A stretch of DNA of 64,000 bases from DASXZH01 sp036502005 (GTDB lineage: Bacteria > Armatimonadota > Fimbriimonadia > Fimbriimonadales > Fimbriimonadaceae): NCBI GenBank assembly GCA_036502005.1, contig DASXZH010000011.1, positions 25,994-89,993 of the forward strand, given 5' to 3'. The notes beneath the pieces were generated by a model. It searched no databases, had not been told where the DNA came from, and saw nothing but the letters and a program-made list of their open reading frames with translations. The position numbers and the translations under genes were made by a program. This document shows positions 61,070 to 64,000 of the stretch, piece by piece (positions within the stretch are counted from its first letter, which is position 1; every line of letters starts with the position of its first letter).

Positions 61070-63220
61070 ATGAACATAATGGTAAGTATGTTTCTCCTTC
61101 CGCTCCTTTCGTTCGCCCTTGCTCCTGCGATTTTCCCGATGCCGGCCCACTATCAGCCCGAGGCTGGCACCTGCCAAGGCCCATTCAGCCTACAGCTTGA
61201 CCAACACCTATCTGGCCAAGATCAAGGCCGGCTGAAAGCGGCAGCCGGGCTTGCGTTCGAAACCAAAGGAACCACACCCGCCAAACTCGAGATAAACCCA
61301 GACATCAAAGGTAACGAAGCATACAATCTCGACATAACCCCAAAGGGGATCGAAATCGAAGCCTCGAACCCGAAAGGCCTCTACTGGGGATTGCAAACCC
61401 TTCGCCAGATGAGAACAACGGAAGGATTTCCGTGTGCCGAGATTGAAGATGCACCCACCTTCGCTTGGCGCAGCGTGCTCCTGGATGTTGGTCGCCATTT
61501 CGAAACGCCTGCCTTTGTAAAGCATTTCCTAGACGTTATGTCGATTTACAAGTTCAACGTGCTTCACTGGCACCTAACGGAAGACCAAGGCTGGCGCATC
61601 GAAATCAAGTCGCACCCCGAGCTCACAAGAATCGGTGCGTGGCGAACGGAAGCGGATGGGAGCCGGTACGGCGGATTCTACACGCAAGATGAGATCAAAG
61701 ACATCGTCGCCTACGCGGCGGCCCGCAACATCATGATCATTCCCGAGATCGAGATGCCCGGCCACTGTTCGTCTGCCGTTGCGTCCGATCCCATCCTAGG
61801 TTGCACCAAAGCTCAAATCAAGGTCCCTACCACTTGGGGCGTGTTTGAAGACGTGTACTGCGCGGGCCGCGAGTCAACGTTTAAGTTTTTGGACGACGTT
61901 CTGTCGGAAGTCGTCAAACTTTTCCCATCGCCCTACATTCACATCGGCGGGGACGAGGTGCCCATTGCCCACTGGAAGGCATGCCCGGATTGCCAGGCGC
62001 GCATCCAATCCGAGCACCTTAAAGACGTATATGGGCTGGAGAGCTATTTCATCCAGCGCATTCAAAAAATGCTTAAGGCGAAGGGTAAAGAGATCATTGG
62101 TTGGGATGAGATCATGAAAGGCGGCTTGGCAAAGGGCGCTGTCGTCGAAATCTGGAACGGTCAATCGCTGGCCGAAACGGCCCTAGATCAGGGAAGCCAA
62201 GTGCTCCTTGCGCCGGCCTCAAACTGCTATTTGGACCGGCAGCCGAACGACCTGACCATGGAGCAGGTTTACAGCTACGATCCCACAAGCGAGATCACCA
62301 AGCCAGGTGGCATTTTGGGAATCGAAGCGCCGCTTTGGTCCGAGCACATCACTTCGGATAACTGCATGGCCATGTTTCTGCCGCGAGGCCTTGCGATAAG
62401 TGAAATCGCCTGGTCAAATCCGCATAAGGATTACCAATCGTTTGAGGACCGCGTTCGCCGTCACGAAGCGTTCATGAAGGCAAATGGGATCGATTACGGT
62501 CCGGAAGGCAAAGCCATTTTTACTTACTCCGTCAGTAGCGATCCCTCAAAAGGGGTGTGCGATCTAAACGGCAAACTTGGCATGGAAGATATGGAACTGA
62601 AATACACGACCGATGGTTCCGCGCCAACCGCTGACTCAGCTTCATCAACGGGAAATATTGAATGGCCCGTCGGCAAAACACTCGAGGTTGCCCCCTTCCG
62701 AAACGGAAAGCCGGTTCAGCCAGCAGCAGTTTTTGCTACCGAACGCCATTTGGCTTTAGGCAAACAAGTGACGTTCCTAACCCAGCCTTCCAAACGATAC
62801 GCCGGAACGGGCCCCCAAGGGCTTGTAGATGGGCTGTTCGGATCAGGCGATTTTCACGACGGGATTTGGCAAGGATGGGACGGCAACAATCTCGTCGCCT
62901 CCGTGGATTTGGGGGAGCCTACCAACATCAACGAGATTGGTCTCCACTGCCTTCAGCAAACCGGCTCTTGGATATTGATGCCCAAGGTAGTCCGTTACGA
63001 AGTTTCCGACGACGGAACGAACTGGCGTCCTTACGGCCAGGTGCCAAGCATGGTTAAGGACACGGATCTGGCCCCAACCCTTTCTTGGTTTACGGCGAAA
63101 GGAGCAGTGACAGCACGCTATGTAAAGGTAACGGCGATGAACTACGGAGTTCTGCCGGAATGGCACCTAGGGGCTGGGGATAAGGCTTTCATCTTTGCCG
63201 ACGAACTGAGAGTTAGATAA
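61070..63220 (+). CDS. Secreted beta-N-acetylhexosaminidase, GH20
   Basis: 716 residues with a signal peptide (about 1-19). GH20b-like N-terminal domain, then the GH20 barrel: FAWRSVLLDVGRHFETP, FNVLHWHLTEDQGWRIEI, PEIEMPGHCSSA, and HIGGDEVP with the catalytic pair Asp295-Glu296. About 590-716 make a discoidin/F5-8 type C (CBM32-like) module (IWQGWDGNNLVASVDLGEPT, RYVKVTAMNYG). It removes terminal GlcNAc/GalNAc from glycans outside the cytoplasm. Confidence 0.93.
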   Translation: MNIMVSMFLLPLLSFALAPAIFPMPAHYQPEAGTCQGPFSLQLDQHLSGQDQGRLKAAAGLAFETKGTTPAKLEINPDIKGNEAYNLDITPKGIEIEASNPKGLYWGLQTLRQMRTTEGFPCAEIEDAPTFAWRSVLLDVGRHFETPAFVKHFLDVMSIYKFNVLHWHLTEDQGWRIEIKSHPELTRIGAWRTEADGSRYGGFYTQDEIKDIVAYAAARNIMIIPEIEMPGHCSSAVASDPILGCTKAQIKVPTTWGVFEDVYCAGRESTFKFLDDVLSEVVKLFPSPYIHIGGDEVPIAHWKACPDCQARIQSEHLKDVYGLESYFIQRIQKMLKAKGKEIIGWDEIMKGGLAKGAVVEIWNGQSLAETALDQGSQVLLAPASNCYLDRQPNDLTMEQVYSYDPTSEITKPGGILGIEAPLWSEHITSDNCMAMFLPRGLAISEIAWSNPHKDYQSFEDRVRRHEAFMKANGIDYGPEGKAIFTYSVSSDPSKGVCDLNGKLGMEDMELKYTTDGSAPTADSASSTGNIEWPVGKTLEVAPFRNGKPVQPAAVFATERHLALGKQVTFLTQPSKRYAGTGPQGLVDGLFGSGDFHDGIWQGWDGNNLVASVDLGEPTNINEIGLHCLQQTGSWILMPKVVRYEVSDDGTNWRPYGQVPSMVKDTDLAPTLSWFTAKGAVTARYVKVTAMNYGVLPEWHLGAGDKAFIFADELRVR

Positions 63221-63227
63221 ACGAAAG

Positions 63228-63573
63228 TTAGCTGTGCAGCTTGAGCAATCGCGCCATGCGCTCTGGCTCCTCTATAGTCTCAAGAAGTGGGGTAACAGCC
63301 TCCTGAATCAAACTCCAATCCAAGGTCTCGCGTTGCCTCTTCACTATGCCTTCGACATCGTCCCAATCTCGCTCGCGCCTGGCAAAGACCTTCGTGATGA
63401 TCAGGTCTTCCGGACCACAAACGCGTAAAGACAGCCCGGTCGCAAACTCAACTGTTCTGGCGCGGTTGATAAGCCCAAGCCTGAAGAGCGACGCCCCCAA
63501 TAATGCAGTTGGGTAATCCGAGAGAATCCAGTTCCCCCTGAAGTCGGCTCGCAGCCCGAACGAGGTCGATCAT
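63228..63573 (-). pseudogene. Nucleotidyltransferase with internal deletion
   Basis: From ATG 63573 it reads IDLVRAASRLQGELDSLGL then NCIIGGVALQAW, the start of an MNT-like fold. The expected catalytic R-x-T-x-D-x-D segment and about 70 residues are missing. In a shifted frame it continues RTVEFATGLSLRVCGPEDLI then VFARRERDWDDVEGIVKRQ, the usual C-terminal half, to the stop at 63228. The active site is therefore lost. The ATG overlaps the preceding small gene as ATGA. Confidence 0.75.
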
Positions 63574-63785
63574 TTCTTTACGCGGCTTAGCGCCGCGTAA
63601 AACGCGGTGAATCCGCTTTCCAGCCTTGGCGGCAAAGTCTTGGAGTATTCAAAGCTGGTATTGAAAAGGGGCAACATGGCAACCGTGTCCGTTAAGGGAA
63701 GCGCTGCACGTCGTTCAGCATCAATGTAGTCCCACCCGGCCTTCTGGCGTTTATACATTTCGCGCATACGTTCTATCTCGGACAT
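63570..63785 (-). CDS. Small partner of the deleted nucleotidyltransferase
   Basis: 71 residues, charged and helical (SEIERMREMYKRQKAGWDYI, AERRAALPLTDTVAMLPLF). Four-base overlap with the nucleotidyltransferase start. It parallels the 50935/51146 pair, although the small proteins are not obviously alike. Probably the remaining half of a toxin-antitoxin-like module. Confidence 0.55.
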   Translation of the reverse strand: MSEIERMREMYKRQKAGWDYIDAERRAALPLTDTVAMLPLFNTSFEYSKTLPPRLESGFTAFYAALSRVKK

Positions 63786-63906
63786 AGAATCTAATTATGG
63801 CATTTACTAGGCTCGAACCCAATAACCATTTAGTTAAGGGAATTATGACTATCGCAAAGCCCCCATAGGCGTTAAAATAAGGAAACCTTGGCGTTTTTGC
63901 AGCCAC

Positions 63907-63956
63907 AAATCTCTCCCGGATGGAGAGGTCGGTGAGTCCGCGAACCGGGAGAGGCG
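63907..63956 (+). repeat. Dispersed repeat, B palindrome
   Basis: ATCTCTCCCGGATGGAGAGG then TCGGTGAGTCCGCGAACCGG and GAGAGGCG. It matches the lutB B element in sequence and strand. It occupies the gene-free end of the window (63786-64000). Confidence 0.85.
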
Positions 63957-64000
63957 CGAGCGACAAACCTTTGAAAGTAGCCCTCTAAACCTTATTTTAA

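Noticed and set aside
63751..63966. 71-codon minus-strand ORF at the window end
   Set aside because: Its N-terminal third (LAPLPVRGLTDLSIRERF) is the B repeat translated, and the rest has no family match.

Overview
The window (64 kb, roughly 53-55% GC by eye) reads as chromosome of a free-living, Gram-negative-type heterotroph that degrades plant or microbial polysaccharides. Signal peptides and lipoboxes are common. There are GH29, GH20 and GH32 enzymes, several unclassified barrel or toroid enzymes, a sugar ABC importer, and a lactaldehyde/lactate branch of L-rhamnose catabolism. A type II pseudopilin-like segment with a degenerate H-X9-DG end, found in many copies in Armatimonadota and Planctomycetota, occurs inside a CHAT protein. 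My best guess is Armatimonadota (Fimbriimonadia-like), from gene style only; no rRNA or marker gene is present.

Layout. 1-4.3 kb: end of a bifunctional rhamnulose-phosphate aldolase/lactaldehyde dehydrogenase, then lutABC, together taking L-rhamnulose-1-P through L-lactaldehyde and L-lactate to pyruvate. lutB carries about 530 bp of dispersed repeat DNA in frame. 4.3-7.2 kb: TPR protein, orphan Clp N-domain protein, GH29 fucosidase. 7.4-16.1 kb: tRNA-Glu(CTC) followed by an accessory stretch with many unknown genes, a Panacea/MazF-like pair, a HicBA pair with broken hicA, and three copies of a short hairpin repeat, each just downstream of a module. 16.1-23.5 kb: sugar locus (esterase, six-hairpin glycosidase, Gfo/Idh/MocA oxidoreductase, ABC permeases and binding protein). 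23.5-36 kb: TPR-CHAT protein, HEAT protein, hydrolases, a broken MazF module, LamG protein, M15 peptidase, DUF2330 protein, DinB protein. 36-40.6 kb: low-density accessory region with a retropepsin-like protein, an orphan RHS tip with a candidate immunity protein, and fragments. 40.6-48.4 kb: two large secreted uncharacterised proteins probably acting on glycans, and a large lipoprotein with a caspase/gingipain-like domain and Ig-like repeats. 48.6-64 kb: broken ADP-ribosylglycohydrolase, acetate transporter, nucleotidyltransferase modules, GH32, DUF899, TauE/SafE, a beta-propeller protein, a zeta-like kinase module and GH20.

Two patterns cut across the window. First, a dispersed repeat family (A-type elements around a 'ggaaacc...gatggctcgtgc' core, B-type palindromes 'cctctcccgg...ccgggagagg', and AATCGAAA tandems) occurs both between genes and in frame inside lutB. 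Second, many otherwise well-formed genes are broken by a single-base change in a homopolymer (HNH-like protein, Gly-rich protein, hicA, mazF, esterase, lipocalin-like protein, probably the metallo-hydrolase start). This looks at least as much like residual long-read assembly error as like biological decay. Two further genes have in-frame stops and one nucleotidyltransferase has an internal deletion, which homopolymer error does not explain.
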